Assembly: GCA_903838095.1 (NCBI GenBank)
Contig: CAILXE010000443.1
Span: 1 to 8,524 of the forward strand
Length of the DNA stretch: 8,524 bases
Source of the DNA: an uncultured Chlorobiaceae bacterium
GTDB taxonomy: Bacteria; Bacteroidota; Chlorobiia; Chlorobiales; Chlorobiaceae
Direction of reading: 5' to 3'
The notes below the pieces were generated by a model. That model ran no database searches. It saw only the letters and a program-made list of their open reading frames with translations, and was not told where the DNA came from. How positions within the stretch are numbered: position 1 is the stretch's first letter; each line of letters begins with the position of its first letter. The translations under genes were made by a program, and so were the position numbers. Positions 1-6,700 of this stretch are shown in pieces.

Positions 1-77
1 GACATCTTCCGCAGGAAGAGCAGCCAGAAGCTTTTGTCCTCGAAGTCAGTAAGTTTTTAGTAACCTTGCCATCCTGA
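1..77 (+). CDS. C-terminal fragment of a probable alpha/beta hydrolase (5' end outside window)
   Basis: Reading from base 3, 24 codons end at TGA 75-77. The peptide begins HLPQEEQPEAF and continues with a short amphipathic helix, VLEVSKFLVTLPS. This resembles the last segment of alpha/beta-hydrolase-fold enzymes, where the catalytic histidine sits in a pattern like GHxPxxExPxxF followed by a final helix ending in FL. If so, the first His seen here would be the catalytic-triad histidine. The substrate cannot be inferred from this fragment. The other two forward frames stop at 49-51 and 58-60 and give no recognisable peptide. Identification rests on about 20 residues, so the family call is moderate and no gene name is given. 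Confidence 0.55.
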   Translation, partial: HLPQEEQPEAFVLEVSKFLVTLPS

Positions 78-182
78 TTTCATTTCAATTTTTTTTGTTG
101 CACAGAGCGCAATTTCGGTCTTGTCATGATGCTTTCTTGAGCTAAATTCAGTAACTTACACACGGCATTTTTCAATAAGCAT

Positions 183-194
183 AAAAACGTTTTT
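183..194. promoter_or_regulatory. 12-bp perfect palindrome, possible operator
   Basis: AAAAACGTTTTT reads identically on both strands and lies about 90 bp upstream of the TATAAT box that may drive the response regulator. Perfect dyads like this can be protein-binding sites, but A-runs facing T-runs also arise by chance in AT-rich DNA, so function is speculative. Confidence 0.25.
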
Positions 195-260
195 CGATCT
201 GACTGAGTATTTCGTGGAGTTGTCAAATTTTCAAAAAACAGAAGGTTTCTTTTATAAATT

Positions 261-289
261 TTATTTCGTTTAATGTCTATTAATATAAT
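261..289 (+). promoter_or_regulatory. Possible promoter of the response regulator gene
   Basis: A perfect TATAAT lies at 284-289, about 58 nt before the ATG at 347. The hexamer 17 nt upstream (TTATTT, 261-266) matches the sigma-70 -35 consensus at only two of six bases, which would fit a promoter needing an activator. A competing pair is TTTTCA (228-233) with TATAAA (253-258), spaced 19 nt. Transcription from TATAAT would begin near 296, putting the C8 run in the 5' untranslated region. Confidence 0.4.
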
Positions 290-346
290 CGTTTAAAATC
301 CCATCCCCCCCCGCCTCGAAAAAACTTTTTTATTGACACAGGATGG

Positions 347-1117
347 ATGTCCAATAGTTTCAAAGGTGCAGAGTCTCAGGAGACTCCACAGCACAACACG
401 CCAGGCAGGCGGGTGATCATTGTTGAAGACGACAAGTCAGTCCTTAAAGCCATTGTCAAATTTCTGACTACAGAGGGATACGAAGTCACCGGGGTAAGTT
501 CGTCCGGTGAGTGCTATATGCATATTGTGACAGAATCCTATGCGGTTGCCGTACTCGATATCGGACTTCCTGATCAGAGCGGGCTCGTACTCGCCGAATA
601 CATTCGAAAGAACACAAATATGCGCATCATCATAATGTCCGGGCGCATCATAGTTGACGATCAGCTTTTAGGTTACAAAGCAGGTGCGGATATCTATCTG
701 ACCAAACCGTTTTCTTTTCGTATACTCTCAGCCTCCATCGAAACGCTTCTCAGTCGCATTGTTGAATTACCATCAATCTCTCCGCAGGTTGTTGGCGAAA
801 ATGAGTTTTCACCGTCGAAATCATGGAGACTTTTGAGCATTACTTCGTGCCTGCAGTCTCCCGATGGGTCGAGGTTTAAACTTACCAACAAAGAGCTTGT
901 CTTCATGACCATGCTCGCCTCAAACCATGGAGCCGTTGTACTCCATTCAGAACTGCTTCAAAAACTTGGCTACTTCAACGACGAATCCGGCCAACACTCA
1001 CTGCAAGCTCTCGTCAACCGCCTGCGCCATAAAATATTAACTCACAACACAGAATTTCCCATTCAGGCCGCCCACGGCATCGGCTACGGTTTTTTTGCAG
1101 CCATAATCATAGAGTAA
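347..1117 (+). CDS. OmpR/PhoB-family two-component response regulator
   Basis: This 256-residue cytoplasmic protein is predicted to be a DNA-binding transcription regulator activated by phosphorylation. Residues 22-140 form a receiver domain with all the usual catalytic positions: acidic D28 and D29 in VIIVEDD, phosphoacceptor D71 in VAVLDIGLPD, S98 in the IIIMSG strand, and K120 in the LTKPF motif. Residues about 175-250 are a winged-helix effector: LTNKELVFMTML, then the recognition-helix region with QALVNRLRHKI, and the wing motif HGIGYGF. A 21-residue polar tail precedes the receiver, making it slightly longer than usual for the family. ATG 347 is preceded by AGGA (340-343) with only 3 nt spacing. 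No histidine kinase is in the window, so the partner is unknown. The next gene on the same strand starts the putative pilin operon, so it is a reasonable but unproven local regulator. Confidence 0.9.
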   Translation: MSNSFKGAESQETPQHNTPGRRVIIVEDDKSVLKAIVKFLTTEGYEVTGVSSSGECYMHIVTESYAVAVLDIGLPDQSGLVLAEYIRKNTNMRIIIMSGRIIVDDQLLGYKAGADIYLTKPFSFRILSASIETLLSRIVELPSISPQVVGENEFSPSKSWRLLSITSCLQSPDGSRFKLTNKELVFMTMLASNHGAVVLHSELLQKLGYFNDESGQHSLQALVNRLRHKILTHNTEFPIQAAHGIGYGFFAAIIIE

Positions 1118-1344
1118 CTTTCCGCAGAATTCTCTCCAGTGCAGATTCTTCTGCCAAAAAATCAGCGCAGAATCGACGTGACCCCTCTTGTCCGTTGTAT
1201 TGGCTCACATTTTTTGGCTCGCGAACTACAATGCTCACCAAACCTCACAATATCAGTTGTTTCTGCTTTGTTACCATGGGTTAATACACGCAAGCCTTGG
1301 CTGTAGTTGTGCTTTTATGAGCCAATAATATGATAATAAATAGG
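1118..1344. promoter_or_regulatory. Regulator-pilin spacer with repeated GGCTCA-type motifs
   Basis: No gene is seen here. TTGGCTCA occurs at 1200-1207, TTGGCTC again at 1214-1220, a related ATGCTCA at 1231-1237, and the inverse TGAGCCAA at 1318-1325. The outer copies form a 9-bp perfect inverted pair, ATTGGCTCA (1199-1207) and TGAGCCAAT (1318-1326), about 110 nt apart. The core CTCAC recurs at 1204, 1234 and 1244, multiples of about ten bases. The inverse copy ends 18 nt before the -35 box of the pilin promoter, with AT-rich DNA between. This is a plausible binding region for a regulator such as the upstream OmpR-type protein, though its periodicity is not the regular 10-11 bp tandem array typical of that family. 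Confidence 0.35.
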
Positions 1345-1373
1345 TTGACCGGCGGCATTGAATGAAGTATACT
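1345..1373 (+). promoter_or_regulatory. Sigma-70-type promoter of the pilin operon
   Basis: TTGACC (1345-1350) and TATACT (1368-1373) each match the consensus at five of six bases and are separated by the optimal 17 nt. AT-rich sequence immediately upstream (1325-1342) could act as an UP element. Transcription would start near 1380, giving a leader of about 75 nt before the first pilin codon. This is the best promoter match I found in the window. Confidence 0.7.
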
Positions 1374-1387
1374 TTAATCACTAAAGT
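1371..1387. promoter_or_regulatory. Small palindrome at the predicted pilin transcription start
   Basis: ACTTTA (1371-1376) and TAAAGT (1382-1387) form a perfect 6-bp inverted repeat around ATCAC. It overlaps the -10 box and the predicted start point, the usual place for a repressor site. It could also be a weak hairpin at the extreme 5' end of the mRNA. Confidence 0.3.
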
Positions 1388-1414
1388 TGAAAAAAAGCAT
1401 AAGAAAGAATAGTG

Positions 1415-1456
1415 ATGACCATGAACTTTGGTTTAGTCAATAAGTTATTTGAATAG
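1415..1456 (+). CDS. Possible 13-codon leader ORF overlapping the pilin start
   Basis: ATG 1415 opens a 13-residue reading frame (MTMNFGLVNKLFE) whose TAG (1454-1456) shares its G with the GTG start of the first pilin, giving a TAGTG junction. Such one-base overlaps are typical of translational coupling, where a ribosome ending the short peptide restarts on the next gene. An A-rich stretch AAGAAAGAA (1401-1409) lies just upstream but is a poor ribosome-binding site. An ORF this short can easily be chance. Confidence 0.2.
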   Translation: MTMNFGLVNKLFE

Positions 1457-2019
1457 TGAACCTGAGCGGAAATAAAAAGAAGATATCGCTGAAGAAGTTA
1501 ACCAGTGTTTTTTATACCCTGGTTGCGATAGTGATGGCTCCTTCTGTGATGTATGCGGCAGGCAGTACCGCTGAGGCAACTGTAACTGTAACTGCCACTA
1601 TACTAACTACGGTCAGTATTGAGAAGGATTATAGTAACAAAATCAGTAACACGGGTGGTGATTTGATTTTTGGGGTTATAGTTCCGAATTCCAGCAGTGG
1701 CAGTGTGAGTATTAATCCCGTTAACAATACACGCAGTACACAGCTTGCTGTCCTTGATAGTGAGCAGGGTGCCGCAGCATTTCATGTTATAGCGGCGAAA
1801 TATACATGTCATACTATCTGCTTGCCATCCGGGCCAACAATACTCAGGTATAAAAATAATACCATGACTGTTGATAACTGGACAATCAACGTTTTATCAG
1901 GCATAGCTGATGAGAATGGGTACTCAAATTTTGCTGTTGGAGCCACTCTTCATGTGGAACCTAACCAGCAGAGTGGTAAGTATACAGGGACATTTTTGAT
2001 ATCAACTGCCTACAATTGA
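1456..2019 (+). CDS. Secreted DUF4402-like putative pilin subunit 1
   Basis: This 187-residue protein has a signal peptide: a Lys-rich start (NKKKISLKK), a hydrophobic segment at about 15-33, and a likely cleavage after VMYA at residue 34. The mature part is beta-rich, with features I associate with DUF4402 proteins: an early alternating strand (ATVTVTAT), an FGVIVP motif (72-77), and a C-terminal block with FAVGATL, PNQQSGKYTG and a final strand ending in AYN. C118 and C122 may form a small disulfide loop. The likely role is a structural subunit or adhesin exported by the downstream chaperone and usher. The GTG start is chosen because an in-frame TGA at 1450-1452 rules out longer forms and the signal peptide begins here. 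No clear Shine-Dalgarno is present. The DUF4402 assignment is from pattern memory, and the pilus role is inferred from context. Confidence 0.75.
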   Translation: MNLSGNKKKISLKKLTSVFYTLVAIVMAPSVMYAAGSTAEATVTVTATILTTVSIEKDYSNKISNTGGDLIFGVIVPNSSSGSVSINPVNNTRSTQLAVLDSEQGAAAFHVIAAKYTCHTICLPSGPTILRYKNNTMTVDNWTINVLSGIADENGYSNFAVGATLHVEPNQQSGKYTGTFLISTAYN

Positions 2020-2168
2020 AAGTGTGGGAGAATTCATCAAGTCGGTTGTGACGGTTTGTCGTAACATATACGATGTAAAACAATGCAAAAATAATTGATC
2101 GCCAAAGGACTCTTATCGCTTTATTCCGTGTAACATTTTTTTTATTAATAATTCAAATTAAAATAACA

Positions 2169-2687
2169 ATGAAAAAGAAAATTATCTCTATTGTGGCATT
2201 TATTGCAATAATCCCTTTTGGTTATTCATGCAATGCATACGCGTCTGCAACCCCACTCAATGTCTCTGCAACCATTGAGGCTGCGCTTACTGTAGAACTA
2301 CTACGTGACATGTCTTTTGGACCAATTGTTCCTTCTAATCAACCAGGGTATGTTGAAGTCGGGCCAGACAATAGCGTAAGTACATCTAATGTGACTCTAA
2401 CGAATCAAGCCCTAGCAAATCCAGGGAGTATGCGTGTCACTGGGACGCCTTCAGCAGCCATTAGCATCATACTTCCACCAAGCGTTACTCTCTATGAGTC
2501 TGTCGGAGGTGGACCTGGTGGTTCGATGCAGGTTAGTGACATTATTATCAGCAATAATAATAATACTCCGACAATACCTCCAGCGGGTTTTCTTGATTTC
2601 GCAATTGGCGGTAAGTTGAATATTGTTCCAAATCAGCAAAATGGCTTTTACCAAACATCTTTTCAAGTGACTGTTTGCTACAATTGA
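2169..2687 (+). CDS. Secreted DUF4402-like putative pilin subunit 2
   Basis: This 172-residue paralogue of the preceding protein begins with a classic signal peptide (MKKKIISIVAFIAII), with cleavage likely after AYA at about residue 26. It shares the family landmarks: MSFGPIVP (48-55), an MRVTG strand (88-92), FAIGGKLNIVPNQQNG (144-159) and a terminal strand ending VCYN, close to the AYN end of the first subunit. A Gly-rich loop (113-118) and four consecutive Asn encoded by AAT repeats (129-132) lie in the middle. ATG 2169 has no Shine-Dalgarno; the leader is AT-rich with a T8 run at 2136-2143. The 149-nt gap after the first subunit has no convincing promoter (best pair TTGTCG 2056-2061 and AACAAT 2079-2084, each 4 of 6). 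It may be the major or minor subunit; sequence alone does not say which. Confidence 0.75.
   Translation: MKKKIISIVAFIAIIPFGYSCNAYASATPLNVSATIEAALTVELLRDMSFGPIVPSNQPGYVEVGPDNSVSTSNVTLTNQALANPGSMRVTGTPSAAISIILPPSVTLYESVGGGPGGSMQVSDIIISNNNNTPTIPPAGFLDFAIGGKLNIVPNQQNGFYQTSFQVTVCYN
2553..2564 (+). repeat. In-frame (AAT)4 trinucleotide repeat
   Basis: Four tandem AAT triplets encode Asn 129-132 of the second pilin candidate. Gain or loss of units would change loop length without shifting the frame. At four copies this may be stable and of no consequence. Confidence 0.5.
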
Positions 2688-2740
2688 TTCCGGGCAAATG
2701 TGACGATCCAGTTTTGAAGAGGTCAACCGTTAATTATCAC

Positions 2741-2774
2741 AGAGGCAGGGGCAACCTAACCTGCTCTCTTTTTT
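2741..2774 (+). terminator. Probable intrinsic terminator between subunit and assembly genes
   Basis: AGAGGCAGG (2741-2749) pairs with CCTGCTCT (2760-2767): five GC-rich pairs (GCAGG with CCTGC), one bulged G at 2744, then three more pairs. A 10-nt loop separates the arms. The hairpin runs directly into CTTTTTT (2768-2774). This is the usual architecture of a rho-independent terminator. It lies 54 nt after the second pilin stop and 73 nt before the chaperone ATG, so it probably ends or thins transcription before the assembly genes. Confidence 0.65.
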
Positions 2775-2847
2775 GTTGGTCATCAACTCAGTGATACTTG
2801 TGAGCCAGAGAGGTAAGAGTGATTCCATAAATAACGCATATCAAAGC

Positions 2848-3711
2848 ATGAAGTTATTCGAGTTTGTTGTTGCGATCGTCAGCGTAATAATGTTTTTTTC
2901 AAGTTCCTGTCTGGAGGCCGCATCTATTGAAGAGCCTGCGGCTTCTTCGTCAGGCGACCTGATGATCGCCCCGCAGCGAATCGTTTTTGAGGGTACAGTG
3001 CGTACTGCAGAGGTTTCATTGATGAACCGCTCCGACCGGCCGCTTACTTACGGGATTTCGTTTGTTCAGTACCGCATGACTGAAAATGGAATGATGAAAG
3101 AGATCACCGAAGCGGGGCCGAATGAACTGTTTGCAAGCCCCTATATTCGATTCACACCAAGAAGGGTTCTTCTTGAGCCGCATCAAATGCAGACGGTACT
3201 CCTTCAATTGCTTAAACCTCAGGGGCTGAAAGATGGGGAGTACCGTTCACACCTGCTTTTATGCGTACTCCCGACTGCAAAGGAGGAGAAGGAGCCCGAT
3301 GTCGGGAACGAGGGCAAGTCGCTCAGCATTAAAATGGTTACTATTTACGGGGTCTCAATTCCGGTTATTGTTCGACACGGGGCGCTTAGCGTCACAACCG
3401 GGCTCTCCGGGCTCAGCCTTGCACCAAAAAAGGGTTTATCGCAACGCTCCCTTTCCGTGACCATTGAACGTGATGGAAATTGCTCTACGTTTGGCGATCT
3501 GGTTGCAGAATGGAAAGCTTCCGGCAACAATGTGGTCAGTATCGGCAGGGTCAACGGAATTGCCGTGTATACGTCAATTGCGAAACGCAGAGTATCATTA
3601 CCTCTCTCCCTGCCTGCAGGGTTGGAGTTTCATGGAGGGCAGTTGACGGTACGCTTTATTGACCATGTCAATGAAAAGATCCTGGCCGAGGCTACCCTTC
3701 TTCTTCCGTAA
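2848..3711 (+). CDS. PapD-like periplasmic fimbrial chaperone
   Basis: This 287-residue secreted protein should bind pilin subunits in the periplasm and deliver them to the usher. Residues 1-24 form a signal peptide (cleavage near CLEA). Residues about 38-142 match the N-terminal Ig-like domain of PapD-type chaperones: LMIAPQRIVFEG, where R44 aligns with the subunit-anchoring Arg of PapD, then AEVSLMNRSDRPLTYGISF, the conserved SPYIRFTPRRVLLEPHQMQT block, and GEYRSHLLLCVLP. The segment IPVIVRHG (171-178) ends the linker strand, but the Lys expected there in PapD is not obvious. The C-terminal half is beta-rich and divergent. I chose ATG 2848 because it begins a good signal peptide. The frame stays open up to a TTG at 2773, but that lies in the terminator T-run and would bury the signal peptide behind 25 residues. 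No strong Shine-Dalgarno is seen. Confidence 0.8.
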   Translation: MKLFEFVVAIVSVIMFFSSSCLEAASIEEPAASSSGDLMIAPQRIVFEGTVRTAEVSLMNRSDRPLTYGISFVQYRMTENGMMKEITEAGPNELFASPYIRFTPRRVLLEPHQMQTVLLQLLKPQGLKDGEYRSHLLLCVLPTAKEEKEPDVGNEGKSLSIKMVTIYGVSIPVIVRHGALSVTTGLSGLSLAPKKGLSQRSLSVTIERDGNCSTFGDLVAEWKASGNNVVSIGRVNGIAVYTSIAKRRVSLPLSLPAGLEFHGGQLTVRFIDHVNEKILAEATLLLP

Positions 3712-3719
3712 TTATTTTT

Positions 3720-6700
3720 TTGTTTTTTACAAAACGCTCTTCAAGAGCATGGCGCTCTCTGCTGTCACTTGTTTGGGGATCAATGCTTGCCATCTTGGCA
3801 TTGACGGTGCCGTTAATGGCGGAGAACAATGTGGCACAGCCGTCGCGAGTTGTTCTCACTGACGAAGATATGCTGTTGTGCGTGCTCAAGCTGAATGGGG
3901 CTACCATATCTAACGTTATTGTTACCTTTACCTCCCAGGTTGGAAACCGGGTTGCGCTTTTTTTGCCGCTTGGAGAGTTCAGTCGAGTGCTTGAACTTGG
4001 TATTGCCGTAGACCCTGCTGCCCGTTCCGCCTCAGGCTTTGTTGCTACGCCATCACACTCGTTTATGCTCGACATGGCCAAGTCGGTGGTGATGGTCTCC
4101 GGCAAGCCTTATCGGTATGATCAGTCGCTGGTTGTTGCTCTGCCCGACGATATTTATGTCGAGAGTGCTCTTCTTGCCGAGTGGCTCGCCATGCGAATCG
4201 ATGCCAATCGTCTGACGGTTCGTGTGAATGTTCTACCGTTTGAGCCATTGCCTTTGCAGCAAAAAATGGAGCGGGAGAAACGGGGGAGAAATACATGGGG
4301 TTACGGAAAATACAGGGATAACGGCTACCCTCGTCTTGATACTCCTTTCATGTTTCTTGGCGGACCGAGCGTGGATCTCTCCTTCTCCTCTTCTGTTATC
4401 GGAAACCGGGAGCGAACGATCGCTCTCGGAAACAGTCAATATTTCAGCAGAATATCGGGTGATATCCTGTGGATGAATGGGCAGCTTGATCTGTCGGGGG
4501 ATATCGCCGGCACAGGTCAATCGATGTTTGGCGTCGACAACGGCAATCTCTTTCTGGGACGGGCAAATCCTGCCGGAGGGCTTTTGGGGCCGATGAACGC
4601 AAAGCGGCTGGCTATTGGAGACATACAGCCCGATCCGCTGCCGTTGATTGGCGGCGGCAGTGGAGCGGGAGTTATGATCAGCTCTTACTCATCATTTCGT
4701 TCTGCTTTCTTTGATGACCTGACCTTGCGAGGCGTTCTTGCCAATGGTTGGGATGTGGAGCTTTTTCGCAATGGTGATCGGCTCGACTACAGACCGTCCA
4801 ACCCTGAAAATGCTTATGCCTTTACTGATATCCCAATGCTTTATGGCCTGAATGAATTGAAACTGGTTTTTCATGGACCTCAGGGTGAGACTCGTGTTGA
4901 GACGCATTACTCTAATGTTGGCACCAACATGACGGAGCCTGGAAGCTGGAACTATCAGTTGACGGCAATGGATGCATCAAGGAATTCGCTTTTTTCAGCC
5001 ACCAGGGGTAACATATCCCCTCTTCTGACCTGGAAGAGCACAATCGGATTGAACCAATGGATTACCGTCAATAATTATCTCGCGTCGCTTCTTGAGGGCG
5101 ACAAACGCCAAACTTTTTTTGGCGCAGGCTTCTCCGGCTATCTGAAGACGGTTCAGGTCGATATGCAGTTTGCAGGTAATCTTGATGCCAATCAATGGGC
5201 TCGTCAGGTTGGCTTCCAGTCCAAGCTCGATGCGGCGATGCTCTCTTTCCGATGGCAGGATTATGACCCTGGGTGGCAGACAATCCCCGTGTCGGTTTCA
5301 TCTTTGAAGCAATGGCAGGCAAGGGTGGATGGCATCCATCCGATTCTGTTTCCTCACTTTTCAACTCTTTCTGCAGGGTTAGATCATACAGAAGATGAAA
5401 AACATCAGATGAGAAACCGTACAACCGTTATGAGCAATAACTATACATTGGGAATCAGCCATACGCATAGCATTATTTTTGAACAAAATCAGTTAGACGG
5501 GGGAATCGGTGATGCAATTAATGGCAGCTCCTATGCCAGCTTGATGAGCGGAAAAAGCACGTTCAGGATCGAGCTGGGATACCAGTTTGTGCCGCTCAGA
5601 GTCATCAAGAATGTTGCAACCACATACGAAAAGAGTTTTCCGCACGAGTGGAGGTTAAGCAACCGCATTGGTTTCTCTCCCTCAGCCAACTCCCTGATGA
5701 CATCGATTGGCCTCAGCCGCAGTATCAAAGATTATACTATGGGGGCTCTGTTTAATTATGCCAGTCAAGGCATCTGGAGTGTCGGTCTGCGGTTGTCGAC
5801 AAACCTGAGTCGAGAACCGCAGAGCGGGCAATGGCGTGCCGATGGCACGTTGAACGCAGCTCAGGCAGCAGTGTCAGCCCAGGCATTTCTTGACCTGAAC
5901 CGCAACAGGATTTGGGATCAAAATGAATTGCTGATTCAGGATGTCGGCTTTTCTGTAAATCAACGCAATTCTGAGAGACGAACCAGCTCCAACGGCAGCG
6001 CTTTTCTTCAGGGGCTTACACCAAATATTCTGACTGACATATCAATTTTACGCTCAACGCTGGGTAATCTTAGTTGGGTTGCGGATAAAGGAGTCTGTGT
6101 TGTGCCTCGGTCGGGTTGTCCTGTAACGGTCAGGTTGCCGGTATGGGTAACCGGTGAGGTCAGTGGTACGATGTATCGGAAGGTTGGCAATATACAACGT
6201 TTGGCATCAGGTATTGTGATTGAGGCTCTTGATAACGGTGGAACGGTGGCTAGTCGTGCAATATCGGGGTACGACGGTATGTATTTTCTGAAAGCCCTGC
6301 CAAGCGGTGAGTCTACCGTGCGAGTATCACCGGAACAGGCGGTCAAACTGCGTTTCAGTGCGCCTTCGCAGAAAGTCAGCATCCCCGCTGATGGCGGGTT
6401 TGTCGATGGCATCGATATGGTGCTGGATGCCATTCCTGTCGATTCCTCTGGAGATGTTATCGGCGAACAAAAAAGTGTACCAGCACAGGATATATTTGCC
6501 ATCAATTCCGTCTTGCGTGAACCCGGTCATGAAGATGGCAAAGTGAAGAATCAGCAGGTTTCTTCTGGTGTGCGTATTGAGGCAGGTACATCACATAAAA
6601 TAACGAAGCTCAAATCACGGGCCTTGAGGGGGCCAAGAGTGAAAGATAAGCTTCTCATTGGCAGAAAGCCTGCAAACCATCCTCTTGTCAAGGATCAGGC

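Larger units (their letters stand above)
78..346. other. AT-rich spacer upstream of the response regulator
   Basis: No gene is visible in these 269 nt. The stretch holds a 12-bp perfect palindrome AAAAACGTTTTT (183-194), a TATAAT box (284-289), a run of eight C (305-312) and a second A/T dyad, six A, one C, six T (319-331), just before the start codon of the regulator. A TGAGCTA sequence at 138-144 (reverse complement TAGCTCA) is one base from the TGGCTCA motif repeated in front of the pilin promoter. No convincing hairpin terminator follows the upstream gene. Most regulatory input to the response regulator should lie here. Confidence 0.6.

Noticed and set aside
333..338. Perfect TTGACA hexamer just upstream of the regulator ATG
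   Set aside because: It lies 9 nt before the start codon and no -10 box follows at the right distance, so a transcript would start inside the gene.
1124..1172. GCAGAA / TTCTGC / GCAGAA arms able to form two alternative stems after the response regulator
   Set aside because: Stems are only 6 bp, mostly weak, and no T-run follows, so it is not supportable as a terminator or riboswitch.
2773..2847. N-terminal extension of the chaperone from TTG 2773
   Set aside because: It begins in the T-run of the terminator and would push the signal peptide 25 residues inward; ATG 2848 gives a normal secreted protein.
3692..4105. 137-residue minus-strand open frame over the start of the usher
   Set aside because: It is an antisense shadow of the usher signal peptide and N-terminal module, with no recognisable motif.
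6008..6505. 165-residue minus-strand open frame in the usher C-terminal domains
   Set aside because: Antisense to clearly structured coding sequence; Ser/Thr/Pro-rich composition typical of a shadow frame.
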